This document shows, one piece after another, positions 24,553-32,316 of a DNA stretch of 64,000 nucleotides. Below the pieces are notes generated by a model. That model searched no databases and was not told the origin of the DNA. It was given only the letters and a program-made list of their open reading frames with translations. Source of the stretch: Thiolinea disciformis DSM 14473 (GTDB lineage: Bacteria; Pseudomonadota; Gammaproteobacteria; Thiotrichales; Thiotrichaceae); contig NZ_AQVE01000003.1 in assembly GCF_000371925.1 (NCBI RefSeq), positions 124,001 to 188,000 on the forward strand, in the 5' to 3' direction. The stretch's first letter is position 1. Each line of letters starts with the position of its first letter. A program made the translations under genes and the position numbers.

Positions 24553-24565
24553 CATTTCAAAACGC

Positions 24566-25624
24566 TTAAGAGCGCGATTGTAGCGCAACGCCTAATAGTT
24601 TGGCAGTGAGATCAACAACAGCAATCACGCGATCGTAACGCATGCGCTTCGGGCCAATCACACCTAATACGCCAATATGCTCATTATCCAATGAGTAGGG
24701 TGCAGTGACTAAGCTGCAATCATCAAAAACATTGTAACCCGCCTCACGCCCAATGAAGATTTGTACGCCATCCGCCTGAATGGTTTTATCCAATAAACTC
24801 AAAATATCGCGCTTACGGGTGAATGCACCGAATAAATCACGCAATTTTTTAATATCAGATAAGTCCTCATAACTCATCAAATTGGTTTCACCGGCAATAA
24901 TACAATCTTGGTCACTGTGCAGCTCCATCCCGTCAAAGGCACGCTCGCCCAAGGTAATAGCAGCTTGCATCAGGCGATCCATTTCCGCACGGTGCTCACG
25001 CATTTCTTCCAATAAAACATGGCGCGCCGCATGAATATCCTTGCCGATTAAGCATTCATTGAGAAAATTAGCAGCTTGATGTAATTCGGCTGTCGACAGA
25101 TCAGTTTCCAATTCAATAATACGGTTTTGCACCTCATTGCGGCTAAACACCAAAATCACTAAGACTTGACGTTCTGACAAGCGCATAAATTCAATCTGGC
25201 GAATCGCCGAAGGATTACGCCGTGGCAGAGTGACCACACCAGTCAAAGAGGTAATGCCAGACAATAAATTAGAGGCTGATTGTATTAAGCTATTGGGATC
25301 GCGACTGGCATTTAAACGCCCTTGTAGGATCGTAACATCCTCTGATTCTAAGGGGCGAACTTGTAATAAAGAATCAACAAATAAGCGATACCCTTGCGAG
25401 GTCGGTACGCGTCCTGCGGAGGTATGGGGCGAGCTGATATAGCCCATCTCTTCCAAATCAGCCATGACATTACGAATAGTCGCGGCACTGAGGTCGAGGC
25501 CGCTACGTTTGGCTAAGGTACGCGACCCCACTGGTTGGCCATCAGCAATATAAGCTTCCACCAACACTTTTAATAAATGCTGGGCGCGATCATTTAAATC
25601 AGAAGAATGTTGAAACGCTGCCAT
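24566..25624 (-). CDS. hrcA: Heat-inducible transcription repressor HrcA
   Basis: 352 residues. N-terminal winged helix (DRAQHLLKVLVEAYIADGQP, then SAATIRNVMADLEEMGYISS and HTSAGRVPTSQGYRLFVDSL) followed by the GAF-like dimerisation domain. HrcA represses heat-shock genes by binding CIRCE and is activated by GroEL. The only CIRCE seen in this window is in front of rpoH. The usual hrcA-grpE-dnaK neighbours are absent; the gene is divergent from nadK. Confidence 0.97.
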   Translation of the reverse strand: MAAFQHSSDLNDRAQHLLKVLVEAYIADGQPVGSRTLAKRSGLDLSAATIRNVMADLEEMGYISSPHTSAGRVPTSQGYRLFVDSLLQVRPLESEDVTILQGRLNASRDPNSLIQSASNLLSGITSLTGVVTLPRRNPSAIRQIEFMRLSERQVLVILVFSRNEVQNRIIELETDLSTAELHQAANFLNECLIGKDIHAARHVLLEEMREHRAEMDRLMQAAITLGERAFDGMELHSDQDCIIAGETNLMSYEDLSDIKKLRDLFGAFTRKRDILSLLDKTIQADGVQIFIGREAGYNVFDDCSLVTAPYSLDNEHIGVLGVIGPKRMRYDRVIAVVDLTAKLLGVALQSRS

Positions 25625-25664
25625 GTTGGAATTAACTCATGATCACTTAGGTTGAAACATTTTT

Positions 25665-25694
25665 AAAATAAGTACCTTAGATGCACATTTCAAG
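25665..25694 (-). promoter_or_regulatory. Candidate promoter of hrcA
   Basis: Minus strand: TTGAAA (25688-25693), 17-nt spacer, TATTTT (25665-25670), about 40 nt before the hrcA ATG. The -35 is part of CTTGAAA, which is also the sigma-32 -35 consensus, but no CCCCAT-type -10 follows at the right distance, so sigma-70 use is more likely. Confidence 0.5.
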
Positions 25695-25840
25695 CCATAA
25701 ACAGATAAATCATATTGCCTTGCGTCTTTAAAGGCTATGCTTGCACTTTAGCGTTTTTGTATCGTTATCGCTACAATGCATCGGCACTGAAGCATCTTTT
25801 AGACAATTCTTTTCCAATCAGGTTTGCTAAAACACCACAC

Positions 25841-26707
25841 ATGAATGCATTTAACGCTATTGGCTTGTTTTCAAAACAAGAAGGTGAAACCGTAGAGGCC
25901 ACGTTGCGCCTGCTGTGGGACTATTTAAGCGCTAGGCACTATGCTGTTTATGCGACTGAGATACCCGCCAGCTTATTAAATATTCCTGCTACCGATGAGC
26001 TTGTGCTTGCCAGACAAATTGACTTAGCGATTGTGGTAGGTGGCGATGGAACCTTGCTGAGTGCTGGGCGTTTATTAACCGCCTATAGCGTACCGATTCT
26101 CGGCGTTAATCTTGGGCGCGTAGGTTTTCTGGTTGATATTTCGCCCAGTGAGATGCTGATTCAGTTGGAAAAAATCCTCAACGGCGAATTTATTGAAGAA
26201 CCACGTTGCTTATTACAAGCAAGTGCTTGGCGCGGTGCTGAACAATTAGGGGAAAATATTGCCTTAAATGATGTGGTTCTACATGCACGCCATCAGATTC
26301 GCATGATTGAATTTACCACCTATATTAATGGGCATTTCGTTAACACTCAACGCGCCGATGGCATGATTATCGCGACACCCACCGGATCGACTGCCTATGC
26401 CTTGTCTAGTGGCGGCCCTATTATTTATCCCTCCATGGATGCCACCCTGCTGGTTCCTATTTGCCCACATACCCTCAGTAGCCGCCCTTTACTCGTACCA
26501 AATCAAAATCAAATTGAAATTAAATTAGGCAGCCAACGCTCTGTCGATTCACGGGTTTCTTTTGATGGACATCAAAATATTGATTTGCAATCGGATGATC
26601 GTTTGGTGATTAAGGCTTACCCCGAAAAAATGCGCTTACTGCATCCACAGCACTATGACTACTATCATATCCTGCGTACCAAATTGCATTGGGGAACTCA
26701 ACTGTAA
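25841..26707 (+). CDS. nadK: NAD kinase
   Basis: 288 residues. Phosphorylates NAD to NADP. The GGDGT catalytic motif is in VVGGDGTLLSAGR, followed by GVNLGRVGFLVDI, the substrate loop ALNDVVLHAR, and TPTGSTAYALSSGGPI. The start at 25841 (MNAFNAIGLF) matches family length; the open frame runs 42 codons further upstream without conserved sequence. The stop overlaps the recN ATG (TAATG), and nadK-recN is a common gammaproteobacterial pair. Confidence 0.96.
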   Translation: MNAFNAIGLFSKQEGETVEATLRLLWDYLSARHYAVYATEIPASLLNIPATDELVLARQIDLAIVVGGDGTLLSAGRLLTAYSVPILGVNLGRVGFLVDISPSEMLIQLEKILNGEFIEEPRCLLQASAWRGAEQLGENIALNDVVLHARHQIRMIEFTTYINGHFVNTQRADGMIIATPTGSTAYALSSGGPIIYPSMDATLLVPICPHTLSSRPLLVPNQNQIEIKLGSQRSVDSRVSFDGHQNIDLQSDDRLVIKAYPEKMRLLHPQHYDYYHILRTKLHWGTQL

Positions 26708-28377
26708 TGCTGACACATCTGCAGATTCGTGACTTTGCCATTATTGATAATTTGGAGTTGGATTTTCAGGCTGGCATGACCGCACTCACGGGCGAAACCG
26801 GCGCTGGCAAATCGATTCTTCTTGATGCGATTGGCTTGGTATTAGGTGATAAAGCAGACACAACCAGCATACGGCATGGCTCAGAGAAAGCAGAAATAAC
26901 CCTCAGTGTTGATATTCAGGCCGTTCCCGAAGCTCAGACTTGGCTAGCGGAACAATCGTTAGAAGCAGAAGATCATACCTGTATCTTAAGACGCATAATT
27001 ACCAATCAAGGCAAATCACGCGCGTGGATTAATGGCTCGCCCGTAACCCTCAGCTTATTGCGCGAATTGGGTGAATTAATGGTCGATATTCATGGCCAGC
27101 ATGAACATCAATCCTTAATGAAAAAAGACATGCAGCTTAAGCTCTTAGACGAGTTTGCTGGTGAAACCCTAGTCTTAGCGCAAACCCATGCCGCATGGCG
27201 CACTTGGAAACAGCTAAACGACCGCTTACAAGCGCTCACCTCACAAAGCCAGCAATACCAAGAGCGCCTTGATTTGCTAAATTTTCAAGTACAAGAATTG
27301 GAACAATTAGCCCTTGGCGATGCTGAAGTTGCCGCATTGGATGAAGAATTAACACGCTTGTCTTACGCGGATCAGCTCAAGGCTAGCGCTGAACAAAGTC
27401 ATCATGTTTTATACGAAGATGAGCCATCCCTTTACTCACAACTGAGTTATCTCATTCAAGCTTTATCGCGCGAAGTACAGCATGATGAAAGGCTGAGTAC
27501 GCCTCTTGATTTAATGACTAGTGCACAAATCCAATTAAAAGAAGCAGCATATTGGCTACGTGATTACGCGGAGCATTTGGAGAGTGATCCGAAGCGACTA
27601 CAATGGGTAGAGCAACGTATTGCTGATATTCGCGCCATAGCGCGTAAATATCGCTTAGAGCCTGAACAACTCGCTGCGCATTTAAACCAGCTACAAACCG
27701 AACTCAAGGCGCTCGACAGCGATGATTACGACCTAGCCGCGCTCCAAACCAAGCTCATCCAAGCCAGTGAGCATTATCAAAAAATAGCGCAAAAACTTTC
27801 TAAACAACGTCACCAAGCCGCAGATCACTTATCAACGCAAGTCACTCAAGCCATGCAACAGTTAGGGATGCAGGGTGGCCGTTTTGAGGTTGCGCTACTC
27901 CCCTACCCTGATTCTGAGCCACACGCCAATGGTTTAGAACAAGTTGAATTTTTAGTTAGCGCTAACCCCGGACAACCTTTAAAGCCCTTAGTAAAAGTCG
28001 CTTCGGGTGGAGAGCTATCGCGGATCAGCTTAGCGATTCAAATGATTGCCGCTCAAAGACTTAGCTTACCTGCCTTGATTTTCGATGAGGTGGATACCGG
28101 TATTGGTGGGGGTATTGCGGAAGTGGTTGGCACACAACTGCGCCAGCTCGGCAAAACACGCCAAATTTTATGTGTAACACACCTAGCTCAAGTCGCCGCT
28201 CAAGCACACCACCATTACAAAATTACCAAGCGTAAAACCCAAGATACCACTCGTACTGCGATTGAAATACTAGCGGATGAAGCCCGTGTTGAAGAATTAG
28301 CACGGATGATGGGAGGCATGGATATTACACCGGCAACCCGCACATTAGCCCAAGAAATGATCAATCGTACTAATTAA
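26707..28377 (+). CDS. recN: DNA repair protein RecN
   Basis: 556 residues, SMC-like ATPase for double-strand break repair. Walker A GETGAGKSILLDAI near residue 30, a central coiled coil, the ABC signature ASGGELSRISLA, Walker B LIFDEVDTGIGG and the switch CVTHLAQVAAQA are all intact. The ATG overlaps the nadK stop by 1 nt; the TTG 18 nt upstream is unlikely as a start. Confidence 0.97.
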   Translation: MLTHLQIRDFAIIDNLELDFQAGMTALTGETGAGKSILLDAIGLVLGDKADTTSIRHGSEKAEITLSVDIQAVPEAQTWLAEQSLEAEDHTCILRRIITNQGKSRAWINGSPVTLSLLRELGELMVDIHGQHEHQSLMKKDMQLKLLDEFAGETLVLAQTHAAWRTWKQLNDRLQALTSQSQQYQERLDLLNFQVQELEQLALGDAEVAALDEELTRLSYADQLKASAEQSHHVLYEDEPSLYSQLSYLIQALSREVQHDERLSTPLDLMTSAQIQLKEAAYWLRDYAEHLESDPKRLQWVEQRIADIRAIARKYRLEPEQLAAHLNQLQTELKALDSDDYDLAALQTKLIQASEHYQKIAQKLSKQRHQAADHLSTQVTQAMQQLGMQGGRFEVALLPYPDSEPHANGLEQVEFLVSANPGQPLKPLVKVASGGELSRISLAIQMIAAQRLSLPALIFDEVDTGIGGGIAEVVGTQLRQLGKTRQILCVTHLAQVAAQAHHHYKITKRKTQDTTRTAIEILADEARVEELARMMGGMDITPATRTLAQEMINRTN

Positions 28378-28712
28378 TTTGCATAAATCAGCCTACATTT
28401 CATCGGATGTTTTTTAACGTCTGACCAAGCGCTTTACCATCCTCTCACTTAGCATGTCATGCTCGCTGTCAACGCTTATTTAACTCAAGCGTTACAGTTC
28501 TTAGTAAGGCAACGATTGGCGCTCACCAAACTATCAAAATTTATACAGCTTATTATGAATAAAAACTTAATATCGAATTTTGATTGAACTCTTGATTGCA
28601 CTAATCACCTAACCTAGAAGCGTTAATTTTAAGGAAAAAATCAACGCGTATCGGCGTCATAAGTAATTTTTAACCGACGTTCAAGTAGTTGATGATTCTC
28701 AGGGAGGATCCC
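28378..28712. other. Intergenic region recN to secreted protein
   Basis: 335 bp without a supportable ORF. An imperfect hairpin followed by six T (about 28398-28418) may terminate recN. The AGGGAGG ribosome site of the next gene is at 28701-28707. No other signal recognised; promoter candidates around 28575-28620 are weak. Confidence 0.4.
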
Positions 28713-29060
28713 ATGAAATACTTCATCAATGTAAGCCTATCAATGGCTTTGCTATTTGGCCTAAGTGGTGCAGTGGGTGCTGCTTGGGCTGGAAATAATA
28801 AAGTAGCCGAAGTGAGATTGGTGGCAACCATTAATAATAGTCCAGCGTTCCAGCCCGTTAGTTGGGAAGTTTATCGCGTTGATCGCGCCGGCGTTCCCAC
28901 TGGCTTGCCGCATACTTCGACGCGCCACTCGTTCACGATAGGCGCTTTGCCACCAGGTCGTTATACCGCCGTGGCTAAAATAAAAGGTCAAGCAGCGCGC
29001 AAACGCGACTTTTTTGTCATGGCTGATACCACTAACCGTATCAACATACCTTTAGATTAA
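28713..29060 (+). CDS. Small secreted beta-domain protein
   Basis: 115 residues. Signal peptide (hydrophobic 6-24, likely cut after GAAWA) then a domain of about 88 residues, all strand-like: VRLVATINNSPAFQPVSWEV, FTIGALPPGRYTAVAKIKG, FFVMADTTNRINIPLD. The SWEVYR and LPPGRYTAVAKI pattern resembles Ig-like/peptidase-regulatory domains found in larger secreted proteins. The AGGGAGG site 5 nt before the ATG at 28713 fixes the start. No neighbours on the operon. Function unknown. Confidence 0.7.
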   Translation: MKYFINVSLSMALLFGLSGAVGAAWAGNNKVAEVRLVATINNSPAFQPVSWEVYRVDRAGVPTGLPHTSTRHSFTIGALPPGRYTAVAKIKGQAARKRDFFVMADTTNRINIPLD

Positions 29061-29197
29061 ATCAAAACAACCAGTCTTTTCCCTTACCTATCACTCAATA
29101 TCAATCTGCGCTATTAGCCCCCACTGGTAGCGCAGCTCTTTGCTATCCATCAGCACCTTCCGAACTAAATACCCTCCAGTTAGTCGTATAAGGAAAG

Positions 29198-29241
29198 ACA
29201 GACGATTAACTAGACTGTATGATATTCAGCCAATCGTCTGT
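29198..29241. promoter_or_regulatory. Operator-like inverted repeat with -10 inside
   Basis: ACAGACGATT (29198-29207) and AATCGTCTGT (29232-29241), a perfect 10-bp inverted repeat. Between the arms is TATGAT (29218-29223), with AAGACA at a 17-nt spacing upstream. A protein binding both arms would cover the promoter. The next gene starts at 29308. Confidence 0.45.
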
Positions 29242-29307
29242 ACTAATGTATTCTAATAAACAGAACTATCGAATGGGCAAAGGCTATGAATTTGCGGAGA
29301 AACATCT

Positions 29308-29814
29308 ATGGTAAGCTTTAAAGTACACAACTTAGCTGCCATTTTAGTGGGCGGAACCGCTGGTATTATCAGTAACTACTTTTTACCCGAACTAGATTGG
29401 CTAACACTAGCGGCCATTATCTTTAGTGGCTATTTAGGAGGGCATTTACCCGCTATTCAAAATCCAAGCTGTGAATCGTACCAAGTGATACGGGCAAGCA
29501 CAGCCGTAGCGGCCTTTGTAACACCAATTGCAGTTTATTTTTATCGACCTACTGATATTGTATTGGGCTGGTTTGCAGCTTATTTACTTTTTCACGGTGC
29601 ATGGTGGCTACTAGATCGCATTTCTTTATACCGTGATTACACCCGCTATATGAGCGCGATTGTGATTCTACCTTTATTAGTAGGTGTGCTTGGCTATCTG
29701 ACGCTTGGTGCTAATACGGTTGTACCTATTTTCTTAGCGACTAGCATTGGCTACATTGTTCATTTATTACTAGAGCAATATCGCCTGATTCATATCAATA
29801 AGTCTTTATCTTAA
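29308..29814 (+). CDS. Multi-pass membrane protein
   Basis: 168 residues, about five transmembrane helices. The layout of three polar spots between helices (GGHLPAIQNP, FHGAWWLLD, IGYIVHLLLEQ) recalls the YdjM/DUF457 membrane hydrolase family, which has D-P-D, H-R-x-x-x-H and G-x-x-x-H-x-x-x-D motifs, but most metal ligands are replaced here. Either a degenerate relative or chance. GGAGA lies upstream of the ATG at 29308. Function not assigned. Confidence 0.6.
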   Translation: MVSFKVHNLAAILVGGTAGIISNYFLPELDWLTLAAIIFSGYLGGHLPAIQNPSCESYQVIRASTAVAAFVTPIAVYFYRPTDIVLGWFAAYLLFHGAWWLLDRISLYRDYTRYMSAIVILPLLVGVLGYLTLGANTVVPIFLATSIGYIVHLLLEQYRLIHINKSLS

Positions 29815-29837
29815 CTGTAATCTCTTAACTTTGAGGC

Positions 29838-29868
29838 GAGCTGCATTTTTCCACGAACGATGCAGCTC
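29838..29868. terminator. Hairpin between convergent genes
   Basis: A perfect 9-bp stem GAGCTGCAT/ATGCAGCTC with a 13-nt loop, between the membrane-protein stop (29814) and the thioredoxin stop (29881). There is no T-run on either side, so it is at best a weak bidirectional terminator or mRNA 3'-end stabiliser. Confidence 0.45.
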
Positions 29869-29880
29869 AGCAATACAAGT

Positions 29881-30252
29881 TTAGGCTTCTTCTTGCTGTT
29901 GTTTAGCAATTTCTTCGTGTACTTTCGCCATATCCACGTCACGCACATTCTTAATGAGTTCTTCTAATTGTGGTGCGCTTAACATACCTGGTTGCGCAAA
30001 CATCATAACCTGCTCACGGAAGATCATGAGGGTTGGGATGGAGCGGATTTGGAAATGCCCTGCTAACTCTTGCTCTGCATCGGTATCCACTTTGGCAAAA
30101 ACAATATCAGGATGCTTTTCAGACACATCATGAAAAATAGGCGCAAAGGCTTTGCAAGGGCCACACCATTCCGCCCAAAAATCTAAAATAACAATGTCAT
30201 TAGTGCTAATCACTTGGTCGAAATCAGCAGCAGTAATATCTTTGGTTGCCAT
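29881..30252 (-). CDS. Thioredoxin-family protein
   Basis: 123 residues, a thioredoxin fold with active site WAEWCGPCKAF (Cys30, Cys33), the cis-proline block RSIPTLMIF, and a charged Gln/Glu-rich tail (IAKQQQEEA) longer than in classical TrxA. No signal peptide, so it is cytosolic. The extended tail and sequence suggest a thioredoxin paralogue (Trx-like, YbbN-less) rather than the main TrxA. It lies about 75 nt after ubiX on the same strand. Confidence 0.88.
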   Translation of the reverse strand: MATKDITAADFDQVISTNDIVILDFWAEWCGPCKAFAPIFHDVSEKHPDIVFAKVDTDAEQELAGHFQIRSIPTLMIFREQVMMFAQPGMLSAPQLEELIKNVRDVDMAKVHEEIAKQQQEEA

Positions 30253-30325
30253 GGCAATCGTTTCCTCTTAATCAAGAATTATGGCTGGGAAAGCAGAGTT
30301 TGCCTAACAAGCCGATCTCATAATG

Positions 30326-30961
30326 TTAATCATCTGCACTTAAGCTGCTATCACCCCAACGGGGTAATAACTGATGTTCAATCGCTAAATGATCCAAAAT
30401 ACGCGCTACCATAAAATCGACTAGATCATTAATCGATTGTGGGTGCATATAAAAACCGGGGTTAGCCGGTAAAATAACCGCGCCCATACGCGCTAACTTT
30501 AGCATGTTTTCGAGGTGAATTTCGGAAAATGGCGTCTCACGCACCACGAGAATGAGCTTTTTACGCTCCTTCAACGCGACATCTGCCGCACGTTCAATCA
30601 AGTTACGGCTACTGCCACAAGCGATAGAAGACAAGGTTCCAGTCGTACAAGGGCACACCACAGTGGCATCAGCTACACCACTTCCACTCGCAATCGGTGC
30701 CATCCATTGCTCACGTTCAAACACTCTTAACTGTTTAGGCTGAGCCGCAAATATTTCAGTGAAATAAGCTTCCATTTCACCCGCCCGTGCGGGTACACGA
30801 TAATGCGTTTCGGTGTTAATGACTAATTGCGCAGGGCGGGACATCAATAGGTAAACGCGATGCCCTAAGTGCAATAGCTGTTGCAACAGGCGCAAGCCAT
30901 ACTGTGCGCCTGAAGCTCCCGTCATGATGAGGGTAATCGTTTTTGCTTGATTCTCTGGCAT
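30326..30961 (-). CDS. ubiX: Flavin prenyltransferase
   Basis: 211 residues. UbiX makes the prenylated FMN cofactor needed by the UbiD decarboxylase in ubiquinone synthesis. The FMN-binding start ITLIMTGASGAQYGLRLLQQ, the CPCTTGTLSSIACGSSRNLI block and LVVRETPFSEIHLENMLKLA are typical. The TAATG overlap with the mpl stop at 30961 couples the two genes. Confidence 0.95.
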   Translation of the reverse strand: MPENQAKTITLIMTGASGAQYGLRLLQQLLHLGHRVYLLMSRPAQLVINTETHYRVPARAGEMEAYFTEIFAAQPKQLRVFEREQWMAPIASGSGVADATVVCPCTTGTLSSIACGSSRNLIERAADVALKERKKLILVVRETPFSEIHLENMLKLARMGAVILPANPGFYMHPQSINDLVDFMVARILDHLAIEHQLLPRWGDSSLSADD

Positions 30962-32316
30962 TAATTAACTTGGCTTAATTGATGGAGTAATTTTTCATGA
31001 ATTCCCCCAAAACCGCCATTACTCATAACCAGAATATGGTCACCTGCTTGCACAGAAGCAGCGACACGGTGAACTAAATCATTAATATTATCTGCCAAAG
31101 ACCCGCGCCCAGCTAAGTCCTGAACCACAGTATCCAAGCCCCAACTCAAACCAGCAGGTTGATAGAGCCAGACTTGATCCGCCTCTTTGAGTGAATGCGC
31201 GAGCTCTTCTTTGTGCGTCCCTAGACGCATTGTATTCGAACGCGGCTCTAATACCGCAATAATCCGCGCTGCACCGACCTTAGCACGTAAGCCTGCTACG
31301 GTAGTAGCAATGGCCGTTGGATGATGCGCAAAATCATCATACACTTTAACGCCACGTGCTTCGCCGCGTAATTGCATACGGCGCTTGACGCCTTTAAAGC
31401 GGCTTAAAGCACGCACAGCATCACTGGCTTGCACGCCTGCATGACGTGCCGCAGCAATTGCGGCCAAAGCATTATTCACATTATGCTCGCCCAATAGGAA
31501 CCACTCGACTACACCTTGCACTTGTCCTTGATAGCTCACTTCAAACAGGCTGCCATCGGCCTTTACGTAACGCGCTTGCCAATCACCTTGCGCAAAGGTT
31601 TCCACCGGCGTCCAACAGCCCATAGCTAAAGTCTGGCGCAGCTGCTCATCTTTACCATTGGTAACCGCCAAACCAATTCCTGGTACCATACGCATTAGAT
31701 GATGGAATTGAGTTTGAATCGCCTGAATATTGGGAAATATATCCGCGTGATCATATTCCAGATTATTCAGAATCACAGTACGTGGATGATAATGAACAAA
31801 TTTTGATCGCTTATCAAAAAACGCTGTATCGTATTCATCAGCTTCCACCACAAAAAATGGTGACTCGCCCAAACGCGCTGACACACCAAAATTCTCGGGC
31901 ACCCCCCCAATTAAAAATCCCGGCTTCAAGCCTACATCTTCTAAAATCCAAGCTAACATACTCGCCGTGGTGGTTTTGCCGTGCGTTCCCGCTACCGCTA
32001 AAACCCAACGATCTTTTAAAATATGCTCAAACAACCATTGCGGGCCAGAGGTATAGGCTAACTGCCGATTCAGCATATGCTCCACCACTGGTAAGCCACG
32101 CTTCATAACATTACCGACTACAATCATCGAGCCATCTTGGGGCAAATCAGCAGGCTCGTAACCTTCTGTGATCGTAATGCCTTGCTCGCTTAGCATAGTG
32201 CTCATCGGCGGGTAGACATTCGCATCAGCACCTGAAACGATGAAACCTTTTTCACGCGCCAATAACGCAATGCCGCCCATAAAAGTGCCGCAAATTCCTA
32301 AGATGTGAATACTCAT
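30961..32316 (-). CDS. mpl: UDP-MurNAc:L-Ala-gamma-D-Glu-meso-DAP ligase
   Basis: 451 residues. Attaches recycled tripeptide to UDP-MurNAc in peptidoglycan recycling. It is Mur-ligase-like with GICGTFMGGIALLAREKG at the N-terminus, [18 protein letters not shown] as the ATP loop, and the C-terminal YDDFAHHPTAIATTVAGLR and LEPRSNTMRLG blocks. It is homologous to MurC but distinct; murC itself is at 57573. The start overlaps the GGDEF/EAL gene by 4 nt (ATGA). Confidence 0.95.
   Translation of the reverse strand: MSIHILGICGTFMGGIALLAREKGFIVSGADANVYPPMSTMLSEQGITITEGYEPADLPQDGSMIVVGNVMKRGLPVVEHMLNRQLAYTSGPQWLFEHILKDRWVLAVAGTHGKTTTASMLAWILEDVGLKPGFLIGGVPENFGVSARLGESPFFVVEADEYDTAFFDKRSKFVHYHPRTVILNNLEYDHADIFPNIQAIQTQFHHLMRMVPGIGLAVTNGKDEQLRQTLAMGCWTPVETFAQGDWQARYVKADGSLFEVSYQGQVQGVVEWFLLGEHNVNNALAAIAAARHAGVQASDAVRALSRFKGVKRRMQLRGEARGVKVYDDFAHHPTAIATTVAGLRAKVGAARIIAVLEPRSNTMRLGTHKEELAHSLKEADQVWLYQPAGLSWGLDTVVQDLAGRGSLADNINDLVHRVAASVQAGDHILVMSNGGFGGIHEKLLHQLSQVN

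Noticed and set aside
25625-25840. CIRCE or sigma-32 promoter in front of hrcA
   Set aside because: CTTGAAA is present but without a CCCCAT-type -10 at the right distance; no TTAGCACTC arms.
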